From NCBI GenBank assembly GCA_016929635.1, contig JAFGIL010000020.1:61686-125685 (forward strand): a stretch of 64,000 nt of DNA, given 5' to 3'. This document shows, in pieces, positions 35,746 through 44,194 of the stretch (position 1 is its first letter; every line of letters begins with the position of its first letter). Made by a program: the position numbers and the translations under genes. This DNA comes from Endomicrobiales bacterium (GTDB lineage: Bacteria > Elusimicrobiota > Endomicrobiia > Endomicrobiales > JAFGIL01). Under the pieces are notes generated by a model, which saw only the letters and a program-made list of their open reading frames with translations, did no database searches and was not told where the DNA came from.

Positions 35746-36999
35746 ATGAGCAGAATAATACAGGAATTTGACAGCCTTAAGGACGATTTAGAAAAGAAAT
35801 GCTCGCTGGTTTCCGATGAGAACATTTCAAAAACCGTCATATCTACTATCCAGGAATATCAGAGCAAAATCCTGGAAATCATAGAGAAGGAATCCACCAG
35901 GATAAAAGACCTGCAGGAGGAAAACGATTTGCTGCGTTCACTGTCCGGCATTAGCGAAGTGGAAATGAAAGCCAAACTCCTGGAGTCCAGCGTGGAAGCC
36001 AAATTTTTAAGGAATCAGCTTATACAGGTTAAGAGGTATCTGGATAAAACGAAGAAAGAGAATGAGAAGCTGAATTTGAAAATTGAGGCGGGCAAGAAAG
36101 ATGTCAAAAGAGAAGAAAATCTGCGCAGGGAAGAGCATAAAAAACTGAAGGAAGAGATCAAACTGGTCTGGCACAAGATGGAACAGATGAAAAACAAATT
36201 ACAGGACCAGGATGTAATAAAAAATGAAGTAGAAAAGAAATTAAAGGAAAAATACCAGGATTTCGAGGAAAAAATAAGAAGCGTTGTCCATATTGAGATG
36301 CTTGCCGTAATAGATAAATTAAGGGACCTCTCCGGGATTATATCCGGCACCTCGCAGTTCTGCGTAGAGCGCTGGGGCAAGATAAAATCTGCGATTTCAA
36401 AATCAGGAGTAAAAAATATCGGGCTGAATATATTGAAAAGCGGGAAAAAACCGTTATCAGAGATCTCGCCGGACCTTGAACTGGTTAATGAATTAAGCAA
36501 TAAAATGACGAAGATTTTGGATTTATACTTAACTCTTACGGACTTGCCAAAACCGAGATGGGATAGGTTATTATGGCATGTATTCTGGGATAAAATGAAG
36601 CGAAAGTATTTTGACGTATTGATAAAAAGGCAGATAAAGATAATCTGGCCGAATGAGAAGAAATATCCGGTTTTTTATACCGATGAAAAGATTTTAACGG
36701 AGATATGCGAAAATATTATAAAGAACTCCCTGGAAGCTTTATCGAACAATGGGAGCCTGGAGGTTTCGGGGATTTTTAAGGAAGAAGAAACGCTGCTGTA
36801 TTTTAAAGATAACGGGGTCGGCGTAAAGGCACAGGACAGGGACAAAATATTTTTGCCTTTCTTCTCGACAAAATCGGGTCATGACGGATTGGGACTCACA
36901 AGAGCTTTGAAATTAGCGAAAGTTATGGAGGGGTCCCTGAGTTATAAACCAATGGAAAAAGGAAGCCAGTTTATTTTATCTATTCCCAGCCAAAAATAA
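35746..36999 (+). CDS. Coiled-coil histidine kinase without membrane segment
   Basis: The protein has 417 residues. Residues ~1-180 are mostly coiled coil. A weak H-box is centred on His182 (V-V-H-I-E-M-L). The HATPase domain (~305-417) has an N-box N-I-I-K-N-S-L-E-A-L (Asn327), D-N-G-V-G-V, F-F-S-T-K and G-L-G-L-T. No membrane helix is visible, so it is a soluble kinase that may read a signal by protein contact. The next gene encodes a receiver-like domain. Phosphotransfer to that gene is not certain, because its receiver lacks several conserved residues. Confidence 0.8.
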   Translation: MSRIIQEFDSLKDDLEKKCSLVSDENISKTVISTIQEYQSKILEIIEKESTRIKDLQEENDLLRSLSGISEVEMKAKLLESSVEAKFLRNQLIQVKRYLDKTKKENEKLNLKIEAGKKDVKREENLRREEHKKLKEEIKLVWHKMEQMKNKLQDQDVIKNEVEKKLKEKYQDFEEKIRSVVHIEMLAVIDKLRDLSGIISGTSQFCVERWGKIKSAISKSGVKNIGLNILKSGKKPLSEISPDLELVNELSNKMTKILDLYLTLTDLPKPRWDRLLWHVFWDKMKRKYFDVLIKRQIKIIWPNEKKYPVFYTDEKILTEICENIIKNSLEALSNNGSLEVSGIFKEEETLLYFKDNGVGVKAQDRDKIFLPFFSTKSGHDGLGLTRALKLAKVMEGSLSYKPMEKGSQFILSIPSQK

Positions 37000-37034
37000 C
37001 TATTTTATAAATAGGGAAAAGGTCGGTTGTATAC

Positions 37035-38171
37035 ATGAGCAGAGTAGCTTTAATCCTCAACCAGAAAAGAGTATCGGAAAACGTTACGACGGTTTTAAAT
37101 GTTGAAGGCCATGAAGTTGTCGATGCTGAGAACGAATCTTCGGCAAAATCCATGATATCAAGAGAAAACCCGGATATCGCGATTGTTGACAGCTTTAATG
37201 GAGATGCGCTGTTAAAAGATATAAGAAATGCTTTCCCTGATTTACCCATCATATGCTGGATGCAGGAAAGAAATGCCCACATGGCCGTGGAGTTAATGCA
37301 TTCCGGCGCCATAGACTGCCTGTGTCCGCCTTTGCGTGCCGCCGAAGTTATTGGTGTTTTAAACCATGCTTTGGGGCATTCCGGCGGTATTAAAAAAGGG
37401 ACCAGGCTGCTTTTGCCTTATTACAGCATTATGAAATATAAAAAGATAGTTTATGGTGTTTTAGGGTTCCTCTTTCTGCTATTTATTCTCAGGTTATATT
37501 CGATTTCAAGCAGGGTAAAAAGCTACAATTTGCCGCACAAAAACCCGACAGGCATTGCATGGGACGGAAAAAATATTTGGATTAGCGATTGGTATACCCA
37601 GAGTATTTATAAATATTCTGTAGGCGGCAGCCTGAAACTTTCGGGCAATTACTATTTCAGCGGTTTTGGGCCCATGGCTTTAGCCCTGAGCGAGAAATAC
37701 CTGTGGTCGGCAGGAAATGATCTTGAATTACGCCAGCACATAAGAAATGACAGGCTCGAAATTGTAAAAACCTATCATATAAAAGAACATTCCCCCAGCG
37801 GTATTGTTGTTGTCGGTGATTATTTGTGGCTGAGCGATTCAACAAAGAATAAAATTTACCAGTATCTCCTGAGCGACAAACTGTCGTATATAAATGAATT
37901 CGACTGCCCTCTTTCCTATGCCGTGGGATTATCCTGGGACGGCGTGTATTTATGGCTGGCTGATGCAAAAACCAACAAGTTGTATAAATACAGAATTACC
38001 GACATGGGCTTGGAAATAAAAGACATATACGAGCTGCCTCCCAATCCCGGTGCAGAGCTCGCTGGAATCTGCACGGCAAAGAAGTGGATATATTTGGTTT
38101 ATACCGGAAATCCCGGCAGGTTATTCAGGTATAAATTAGGCAGTTTAAAAAAGATTAAGCAGGGAAAGTGA
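37035..38171 (+). CDS. Degenerate receiver domain fused to a membrane helix and a beta-propeller
   Basis: The protein has 378 residues. Residues 1-115 have the receiver fold: the putative phosphoacceptor Asp52 (I-A-I-V-D-S) is kept, but the acidic pair after strand 1 is replaced by L-N-Q and the conserved lysine before the final proline is lost (C-P-P-L). One membrane helix lies at ~134-155. Residues ~165-378 form propeller-like repeats (G-I-A-W-D-G-K-N-I-W-I-S-D, G-L-S-W-D-G-V-Y-L-W-L-A-D), as in NHL/glutamine-cyclotransferase-like proteins. The predicted topology puts the receiver in the cytoplasm and the propeller in the periplasm, the reverse of a usual sensor order. It may pass information across the membrane; this is inference. 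Confidence 0.75.
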   Translation: MSRVALILNQKRVSENVTTVLNVEGHEVVDAENESSAKSMISRENPDIAIVDSFNGDALLKDIRNAFPDLPIICWMQERNAHMAVELMHSGAIDCLCPPLRAAEVIGVLNHALGHSGGIKKGTRLLLPYYSIMKYKKIVYGVLGFLFLLFILRLYSISSRVKSYNLPHKNPTGIAWDGKNIWISDWYTQSIYKYSVGGSLKLSGNYYFSGFGPMALALSEKYLWSAGNDLELRQHIRNDRLEIVKTYHIKEHSPSGIVVVGDYLWLSDSTKNKIYQYLLSDKLSYINEFDCPLSYAVGLSWDGVYLWLADAKTNKLYKYRITDMGLEIKDIYELPPNPGAELAGICTAKKWIYLVYTGNPGRLFRYKLGSLKKIKQGK

Positions 38172-38208
38172 TTTTTTAGATATTAAATTTATTAAAAGGA
38201 GGGGGTGA

Positions 38209-38538
38209 ATGGCAAATTTAAGAAGAAACTACCGAATTGATTGTTCAATTCCTGTTTTGCTTTTCTGTCCCGCAAGAGAAAAACAAGAAAGCTGGGGGGT
38301 TATTTACAACATAAGCATGGGCGGAGTAAAAATTGAAACGCCTTTATTGCTGGATAAAAATGAGGAAGTTTTCCTGAGCTTTATGGTTGGCAAAAAGTTT
38401 CATTTTAAAAGGGTAAGAGGAACTGTTATCCGGGTTTTACTCAGGGGCCATACTTACGAGGTTGGGATAAAGTTCGACTCTATTGAAAACAAACAACTGA
38501 TGATAGAAGCAATTCAGTCTATTGAAGATTACAAGTAA
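38209..38538 (+). CDS. PilZ-domain protein (putative c-di-GMP receptor)
   Basis: The protein has 109 residues, a single stand-alone PilZ domain. The nucleotide-binding signature is intact: R-R-N-Y-R near the N-terminus (the R-x3-R motif) and N-I-S-M-G-G at ~32-37 (the D/N-x-S-x-x-G motif). The C-terminal V-G-I-K-F-D strand is also typical. Such proteins bind c-di-GMP and switch motility, secretion or polysaccharide output through a partner. It lies 37 bp after the receiver-propeller gene. No GGDEF or EAL domain gene is visible in the window. A strong GGAGGG ribosome site precedes the ATG. Confidence 0.88.
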   Translation: MANLRRNYRIDCSIPVLLFCPAREKQESWGVIYNISMGGVKIETPLLLDKNEEVFLSFMVGKKFHFKRVRGTVIRVLLRGHTYEVGIKFDSIENKQLMIEAIQSIEDYK

Positions 38539-38624
38539 AAACGTAATGCCTGTGATAGAAAATATATAAAAAAATAGAAAACGTTTGCACCGTTATTCAT
38601 TTCTATTAAACAATATTTACATTT

Positions 38625-39704
38625 ATGGTGAGTTTAAATTCGAAAGTACACCTTCTTTTCCCTTTTGACCTGGGGCTTGAATTGGATTTCACGGGAAAGG
38701 ATGCAAAAGAGTTTTTCAAGGCTATAGCCCAGAGAAAGATGGGAATTCTTTCTTTTGAAGGCAGAAATTTCCAGAAAGCGGAGTTTTACACCCAGGTTTA
38801 TCGTTTCGGGGTCGGGATTATCCAGATTTCCTTCGAAACCGAGGGGGATATAAATTACCTGGCCAGACTTTCGTGCAATGTGGAGAAAATCCGTGCGGGC
38901 AAAATCGGAATACTGTCATACTGTGAATCTTCCGTTGAAAGCCTGGTGCAGAGGGCAAGCAAGTATGCCACTTACCGCTATGAACACAGGTTCGGAGAGA
39001 AAGAAATATTTCCGATTTTTGTTCTGACAGAACCCCCTGCTGAAGACGCGGATGCTTTTATAAAAAAACATCAGAAAGCCCTGTTTGGATTGGTTGTAGG
39101 CGAGGCGGATTACGACTCTTTGTCAAGTTTTGTGATTGAACAGCAGCGATTGGTTAATTTTGGATACTATGAAAATGAACTGATACTTATAAAGCGCTTC
39201 GGGGCCGTTGTCTATTCAAAAGAGGTAAACGATATAGTCGAAATGATAAAGCTGTCATTTGCGCAATATTGGTCAATGTGTTCATACAACTATATTCTGG
39301 ACCATGAACTTGAAGACAGCCAGAAAATACTTAAAGACATACCGCCGTACTATAAATTTTGGCTGATCCCGTCTGCTTATCAAAGACTGTCCAGGGAAGC
39401 ACTGGATTTTGACGGGGATAAAATCAGCATAGTGGATTCTTTATATAACGTTCTGGCGAATATACCCAAAGTAGAGGCGGACTGGCACCTGAATACGCTG
39501 TACCATAATGTAAACAAGGTTTTTAACATAGAGGAGCTGCACAGAACCGTTGAGACAAAGATACAGAAAATCGAGGAGTCCTATAATTCCGCGAGAGATT
39601 TTCTTTCGACTAATTTCTTTATTCTTTTAGACATCATTTTCTTTCTTTCTCTTGCGTGGTCAATTATAGATACTTATCTGTTTTACAGGATAGCAACCAA
39701 GTAA
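38625..39704 (+). CDS. C-terminally membrane-anchored protein, possibly RMND1/YagE (DUF155)-like
   Basis: The protein has 359 residues: a soluble body and one C-terminal membrane helix (~332-352). The segment R-F-G-A-V-V-Y, the helical region after L-Y-N-V-L, and the terminal T-V-E-T-K-I-Q-K-I-E-E-S-Y followed by a membrane anchor recall the RMND1/Sif2 (DUF155) family. This is a memory-based resemblance and remains uncertain. It has no signal peptide, so the body is cytoplasmic. It lies 86 bp after the PilZ gene, probably in the same operon. Confidence 0.5.
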   Translation: MVSLNSKVHLLFPFDLGLELDFTGKDAKEFFKAIAQRKMGILSFEGRNFQKAEFYTQVYRFGVGIIQISFETEGDINYLARLSCNVEKIRAGKIGILSYCESSVESLVQRASKYATYRYEHRFGEKEIFPIFVLTEPPAEDADAFIKKHQKALFGLVVGEADYDSLSSFVIEQQRLVNFGYYENELILIKRFGAVVYSKEVNDIVEMIKLSFAQYWSMCSYNYILDHELEDSQKILKDIPPYYKFWLIPSAYQRLSREALDFDGDKISIVDSLYNVLANIPKVEADWHLNTLYHNVNKVFNIEELHRTVETKIQKIEESYNSARDFLSTNFFILLDIIFFLSLAWSIIDTYLFYRIATK

Positions 39705-39771
39705 TTTAATCTTCCGGCACCCCGTTATTTTTGCAGGAGGGCAAAAGGAAGATTTAAAAGGGAGTTTATAA

Positions 39772-40245
39772 ATGAAAGAATTTTTTCAGAAAAAATGGGT
39801 GAAGTCCGCAGGCATTGTTTTATTGTGTATCGTATTGGTTTATTTGCTGATTTACATCGACGTACTAATGCGTGCGCGTTCGGCATATCTTGAAGGCGAA
39901 AAGTATTGGAGATGGCATGAAAACCCGCAGGAAAAACAGCAGGAGCTTTTTGCCGGGCTGCAAGAAGAAAAAGAGAAGCTCAGCAAAGAATTGTCGAAGG
40001 ATAAAATAAGCCAGGATGATTATAACAAGCAGGTTGAAATTGCAGAGTTCAATTATGAACAGAAGCTCAATGAAAGCTCGATAAAATATGCGTACATATG
40101 GTATCAGACAGTGGTTGAATTATTCTCCCCGCCGGAATCCAAATGGGTGCGCCTGTCTAGAGAAAAGATGCCCCGGGCAAAAGAGCTCTGGAAAAAACAA
40201 CTCACGGAAAAAGGTATTCCTTTTGAAGATTACATGCTGGAATAA
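39772..40245 (+). CDS. Small membrane protein with coiled coil, unknown
   Basis: The protein has 157 residues. One membrane helix (~10-32) is followed by a periplasmic-type charged coiled coil (~55-105, K/E/Q rich) and a short helical tail containing W-Y-Q-T-V-V-E-L-F-S-P-P. It could be a linker or assembly factor of the surrounding envelope operon. No family is recognised. The next gene starts 2 bp after its stop. Confidence 0.6.
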   Translation: MKEFFQKKWVKSAGIVLLCIVLVYLLIYIDVLMRARSAYLEGEKYWRWHENPQEKQQELFAGLQEEKEKLSKELSKDKISQDDYNKQVEIAEFNYEQKLNESSIKYAYIWYQTVVELFSPPESKWVRLSREKMPRAKELWKKQLTEKGIPFEDYMLE

Positions 40246-40247
40246 AA

Positions 40248-41624
40248 ATGGATTCAAACCCTATTTCCCCTAAAAAAGATTTTATAGAACCGAAAATCGA
40301 TAGGATTATTAAACGCGATGGAAAAATAGTGGCGTTTAATAAAACGAAGATAACCGATGCGATATACAAAGCAGCTATTGAGGTCGGGGGCACTGACCGC
40401 CAGATGGCTGAAAAGTTATCCAACAAGGTTTCTGCGATTATTAATACTCTGTATCTGAAAGGCTCCATACCGGCAGTTGAAGAGATACAGGACATAGTTG
40501 AAAAAGTCCTTGTTGAAGAGGGTCATTACAAAACAGCAAAGGCTTTTATCCTATACAGGGCAGAACATGCAAGATTAAGGCAGAAAAAAGATTCTCAAAT
40601 CATTGTTGAGGACAACATACCTTATAAAATACTCTGGCGCGTATATACCTGGAACGTTGACCATTCCTGCCACACAATAGAAAATCTCGGAAAACACATA
40701 AAAAACAGGACATTCGAAAAACTGGTTAAGGCATCAGAGAAAGTATATCATGATGAGGTAAATAAGGTCTCTGAAAGGATTTTAAAAGCCAGGAATAAAA
40801 TAAAGCTGGTGATTGTGGCAGGGCCTTCTTCAAGCGGCAAAACAACAACAACTATGAAGATAGGGGAAAGGCTAAAAGACAAAGGCATCAGTTTTGTTTT
40901 GCTGAACGTTGATAATTATTTTAAAAATCTGGAAGAACACCCTATGGATGAATATGGGGATTATGATTACGAGACGCCGCATGCCCTTGATCTGCCGCTT
41001 ATAAACGAACATCTGGACCGTCTGGTTAATGGAAAGGCAATCGACATGCCAGTCTATGATTTTAAAACAGGAAAAAGAAAAAAAGAAACAAAAAGGTTCA
41101 AATTAAAATCCGGCCAGGTACTTCTTATTGACAGCCTGCACGGCCTTTATCCTGATATGACTTCCAGCTTGCCGCACGACGCAAAGTTTAAATTCTACAT
41201 CGAATCATTATGCCAGATTAAAGACTCAGTGGGAGAGTTTGTAAGATGGGCGGATTTGAGGATGCTCAGAAGGATGGTAAGGGATTCCTGGTACAGGGCC
41301 TACAATCCAAAAAGAACTGTCGGGCATTGGCACTACGTAAGAAGAAGCGAGAAGAAAAATATCGTGCCTTTTATTAATAAAGTTGACTATATATTTAACG
41401 GGGCTCTGGCCTATGAGCTGCCAGTGTACAAAAAACATCTGTTTAAGTATTTTCCCTCTATAATAAAAGAGTACAAAGACGACCCCAAAAAACTGGATGC
41501 ATATATCCGCGCAAAAAGGGTGTTTGATTTGCTTAAAAGTACGCCTGAGTTGAATGATGATTCCTGTATCCCGGAAAATTCCCTGGTTCGTGAGTTTATA
41601 GGCGGCAGTATATATAAATACTAA
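40248..41624 (+). CDS. ATP-cone domain fused to uridine-kinase/phosphoribulokinase-like P-loop kinase
   Basis: The protein has 458 residues. Residues ~18-110 are an ATP-cone: V-x-K-R-D-G-K-I-V-A-F-N-K-T-K-I, then a helix and E-E-I-Q-D-I-V-E-K-V-L, as in ribonucleotide reductases, where this domain senses ATP/dATP. From ~186 a P-loop kinase begins with the Walker A A-G-P-S-S-S-G-K-T-T (191-200). D-N-Y-F-K near 222-226 is typical of uridine kinase and phosphoribulokinase, and L-L-I-D-S-L-H-G-L is the Walker B-like strand. The phosphate acceptor is unknown. Allosteric control of the kinase by adenine nucleotides through the cone is inferred. Confidence 0.85.
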   Translation: MDSNPISPKKDFIEPKIDRIIKRDGKIVAFNKTKITDAIYKAAIEVGGTDRQMAEKLSNKVSAIINTLYLKGSIPAVEEIQDIVEKVLVEEGHYKTAKAFILYRAEHARLRQKKDSQIIVEDNIPYKILWRVYTWNVDHSCHTIENLGKHIKNRTFEKLVKASEKVYHDEVNKVSERILKARNKIKLVIVAGPSSSGKTTTTMKIGERLKDKGISFVLLNVDNYFKNLEEHPMDEYGDYDYETPHALDLPLINEHLDRLVNGKAIDMPVYDFKTGKRKKETKRFKLKSGQVLLIDSLHGLYPDMTSSLPHDAKFKFYIESLCQIKDSVGEFVRWADLRMLRRMVRDSWYRAYNPKRTVGHWHYVRRSEKKNIVPFINKVDYIFNGALAYELPVYKKHLFKYFPSIIKEYKDDPKKLDAYIRAKRVFDLLKSTPELNDDSCIPENSLVREFIGGSIYKY

Positions 41625-41634
41625 AGGCGCTAAG

Positions 41635-42813
41635 CTATCTGTTGAGCGCTCTTAAAAGAGCAAACCCGAAGTCTTTTGCTGCTTCCGGCCCCGAAGCCGT
41701 TATTATCTTTCCGTCTTCAACAACCGGTGCATTTATAAATTCGGCATCATTGGAAGTTAATTCGCTTTTTACGGAAGAAAAACCAGTGGCTTTCTTGCCC
41801 TTGAGCACACCGGCTTTTGCGATTGTTGTAGGAGCTATGCAGATTGCCCCGATAATCTTTCCGTTCTTAGCCGCATCTTTGGTTATTTTATGTGCGGCAG
41901 GATTTTCAAAATAAACATAGGCACCCGGTCCCCCGATAAAAACCACAGCGTCATAGTCATTGGCATCTGCCTTTGAAAGAACTATCTCGCTGTTTGTTTT
42001 TCCGCCCATCACTCCTGTAAGCTCTCCCATTGTAAGGCTTGCGGTTATCACTTTTACTCCCGCATCCGTTAAAATCTTTTTTGGCTCGAAATACTCCTCA
42101 TCCCTGAAATTCCTTGGTGCAACAATAAACAATGCTTTTTTTGCTGACAGCTTCATTTTTGCACTCCCGCTGACTTTCGACTTTTTCATTTTTTTGCCTA
42201 CTCTTTTAATAATGACCTTATTGATTAAAACCGCTTCCTGTGGTTTATCTGAGGAGTCCCTGGGAACGCGCGCAATATTTTTGACAACACCCAGGCCTTC
42301 GACGACCTCGCCGAATATTGTATGACGGCCGTTCAGCCATGGGGTAGGTTCTTCTGTTATAAAGAACTGCGAGCCGTTGGTGTTTGGCCCCGAATTTGCC
42401 ATTGCAAGCATGCCCGGTTTATCGAATTTTAAGGCAGTAACAATTTCGTCTTCAAAGCGGTATCCAGGCCCGCCCCTTCCGTCTCCCCTCGGGCATCCGC
42501 CCTGAATCATAAACTTGGGGATAACGCGGTGGAATGTAAGGCCGTCGTAGAATTTGGTTTTCATCTTTTTTTTAGTCTTAAAATCCGTCCATTCTTTTTT
42601 GCCTTTTGCCAGGCCCACGAAATTATCTACGGTTTTTGGCGCCTGCTTTTCAAAAAGCTCGCATACAATTTCTCCTTTGGAAGTCTGAAAAATCGCATAA
42701 AGCCCGTCTTTTTCCTTCCATGATTGGTTTTCGGGTTGTTTGCCTTTAGCTTCGATTGTAATTGGGAAAAGCATCCCAAGGATGGTTACCAGAGAGATTA
42801 ATTTGAAGCGCAT
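41635..42813 (-). CDS. Secreted cyclophilin (PPIase) fused to DJ-1/PfpI domain
   Basis: The protein has 392 residues. The signal peptide is ~1-22. A full cyclophilin spans ~36-205, with F-H-R-V-I-P-K-F-M-I-Q-G-G at 94-106 (catalytic Arg) and N-T-N-G-S-Q-F-F-I at 144-152. A basic linker (~205-225) leads to a DJ-1/PfpI domain (~226-392) with G-A-I-C325-I-A-P as the nucleophile elbow, a candidate acidic partner near Glu239-240, and G-G-P-G-A. The first half isomerises prolyl bonds. The second could be a deglycase, chaperone or peptidase-like unit. Both would act in the periplasm. The gene is monocistronic and convergent with the kinase gene, 10 bp away. Confidence 0.9.
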   Translation of the reverse strand: MRFKLISLVTILGMLFPITIEAKGKQPENQSWKEKDGLYAIFQTSKGEIVCELFEKQAPKTVDNFVGLAKGKKEWTDFKTKKKMKTKFYDGLTFHRVIPKFMIQGGCPRGDGRGGPGYRFEDEIVTALKFDKPGMLAMANSGPNTNGSQFFITEEPTPWLNGRHTIFGEVVEGLGVVKNIARVPRDSSDKPQEAVLINKVIIKRVGKKMKKSKVSGSAKMKLSAKKALFIVAPRNFRDEEYFEPKKILTDAGVKVITASLTMGELTGVMGGKTNSEIVLSKADANDYDAVVFIGGPGAYVYFENPAAHKITKDAAKNGKIIGAICIAPTTIAKAGVLKGKKATGFSSVKSELTSNDAEFINAPVVEDGKIITASGPEAAKDFGFALLRALNR

Positions 42814-42850
42814 TTACCTACCTCCAATAAAATATTTTACCTTTGAAACA

Positions 42851-42879
42851 ATTATACAAAAATGAATATATCGAGTCAA
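42851..42879 (-). promoter_or_regulatory. Sigma70-type promoter for cyclophilin/DJ-1 gene
   Basis: On the minus strand TTGACT (42874-42879) and TATAAT (42851-42856) are 17 bp apart, giving a leader of about 30 bases before the start codon. A divergent promoter for the M50-like operon lies next to it. Confidence 0.65.
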
Positions 42880-42906
42880 CAAATGTAATATCCCGGATTC
42901 AATCAT

Positions 42907-42935
42907 TTGATAAATTTCATTGAATTTAGTATATA
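42907..42935 (+). promoter_or_regulatory. Sigma70-type promoter for M50-like/ABC operon
   Basis: TTGATA (42907-42912) and TATATA (42930-42935) are 17 bp apart. The -10 element ends only 10 bp before ATG 42946 and no ribosome site is visible, so the message is likely leaderless or nearly so. Confidence 0.5.
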
Positions 42936-42945
42936 TATTTAATGT

Positions 42946-43626
42946 ATGAAATATTTACGTTTCCTGTTTGCCGTTATATTAATTCCTTTTGTTTTCGTTT
43001 TATCAATAGAGTTTTTGAATCTTGTTACATATCTGGGTAAAAATGTATCCCGGAATACGATAACTTTCTGGCTGGGGCTGGCAAGTTACTTTATTTTTCA
43101 GCAGATATTTTTTAAGCCTATAAGGACTTATATTTTCGGGCATGAGCTGACACACGCCATTGTGGGAATTTTAAGCGGCGCGCGTTTAAAAAGCTTTAAG
43201 GTTACCTCCCGCGGCGGCAGCGTGAAGCTCACAAAAACAAACGTCTGGATAACCCTTGCTCCTTACTTTGTTCCGATATATACGATAATAATAGTTTTCA
43301 TATACTGGGTTTGCGGGCAGTTCTGGCAGGTATCTCCGTTTTATCCGTATCTATTGTTTCTGGTCGGTTTTACTTTATCTTTCCATTTCAGCCTGACTCA
43401 TTATGCGCTCGTCCAGGGGCAGACCGACATAAAGCAGTTTGGGGCTTTTTTCTCAAGCGTGTTCATTATAGTAATTAATTGTATAATACTTGCCAGTTTG
43501 CTAAAATTATTGTTCCCGGATCAGATAAATTTAAAAAGGTATCTTGTTAGCAGCATAAATTCAACGTTTTTGTTCTGGAAGTTATTATATGTAAAAGGCA
43601 GGGAGATATGGGCCTCTTTCCTATAG
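42946..43626 (+). CDS. M50-like membrane metalloprotease/HExxH protein
   Basis: The protein has 226 residues and about six hydrophobic segments. G-H66-E-L-T-H70-A at ~65-71 is the zinc-protease HExxH motif placed in a membrane segment, as in site-2 proteases and their relatives. A second conserved region, I-T-L-A-P-Y-F-V-P near 105-113, corresponds to the N/D-P-type region of M50 proteins, though the aspartate is not obvious. It could cleave membrane proteins or be a non-proteolytic relative. Its 3' end overlaps the next gene by 19 bp. Confidence 0.7.
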   Translation: MKYLRFLFAVILIPFVFVLSIEFLNLVTYLGKNVSRNTITFWLGLASYFIFQQIFFKPIRTYIFGHELTHAIVGILSGARLKSFKVTSRGGSVKLTKTNVWITLAPYFVPIYTIIIVFIYWVCGQFWQVSPFYPYLLFLVGFTLSFHFSLTHYALVQGQTDIKQFGAFFSSVFIIVINCIILASLLKLLFPDQINLKRYLVSSINSTFLFWKLLYVKGREIWASFL

Positions 43627-44189
43627 ATGAGATTAAACGGAAAACATTTCATTTTTTAACCATATTTTACATAATTGCCTACTGGTTTTTACCAAGGACT
43701 GTTGTCATATGGGGAATGGCTTTATTGATAACTGTTGTGGTTATCGGGGAGATTGTCAGATTCAGGTTTCCCGCATTCAACAACTGGATTTTGAAGGTTC
43801 TCATGGGGGTTCACAGGGAGGAAGAGGTAAAAAAAATAAGCGGCCTGCCGTGGACATTGTCAGGCTCGTTTCTGACCATGTTAATCTTTCCTGATAAAAG
43901 GATAGTTTTGGTGAGCCTTCTTTATCTGGCGTTCGGGGATGCTTTCGCAGCCCTGTTCGGAAGGCGCTTCGGCAGGCATAAAATATTCAGGCAGAAAAGC
44001 CTGGAGGGAAGCGTTGCCTGCTTCATTGCATGCCTGATCATAGGTATTATATTCATGAACTGGCAGGCTGCCATACTAGGCGCTTTGTTTATAACAGCGC
44101 TTGAGCTCATACCCTGGCCGCTAAACGACAATTTCTGGCTCCCCCCGTTATCAGCATTATTTCTGCATCTATTAAAAAATATACTTTAA
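43608..44189 (+). CDS. Dolichol/phytol-kinase-like CTP-dependent lipid kinase (SEC59/DGK1/VTE5 type)
   Basis: The protein has 193 residues and about six membrane helices. The family hallmark is in the second half: F-G-D-A-F-A-A-L-F-G-R-R-F-G-R-H-K followed by K-S-L-E-G-S. Known members transfer a phosphate from CTP to polyprenols, phytol or diacylglycerol; the lipid here is unknown. It overlaps the protease-like gene by 19 bp and precedes the ABC ATPase by 5 bp, so all four genes share a message. The N-terminal residues M-G-L-F-P-I-D-E lie before the first helix. Confidence 0.8.
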   Translation: MGLFPIDEIKRKTFHFLTIFYIIAYWFLPRTVVIWGMALLITVVVIGEIVRFRFPAFNNWILKVLMGVHREEEVKKISGLPWTLSGSFLTMLIFPDKRIVLVSLLYLAFGDAFAALFGRRFGRHKIFRQKSLEGSVACFIACLIIGIIFMNWQAAILGALFITALELIPWPLNDNFWLPPLSALFLHLLKNIL

Positions 44190-44194
44190 CTTAT

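Noticed and set aside
36015..36500. 161-residue serine/phenylalanine-rich frame on the minus strand
   Set aside because: It mirrors the lysine/glutamate-rich coiled coil of the histidine kinase and has no independent support.
37035..37380. Functional response regulator pairing with the upstream kinase
   Set aside because: The receiver lacks the acidic pair and conserved lysine, so ordinary phosphotransfer cannot be asserted; it is annotated as degenerate.
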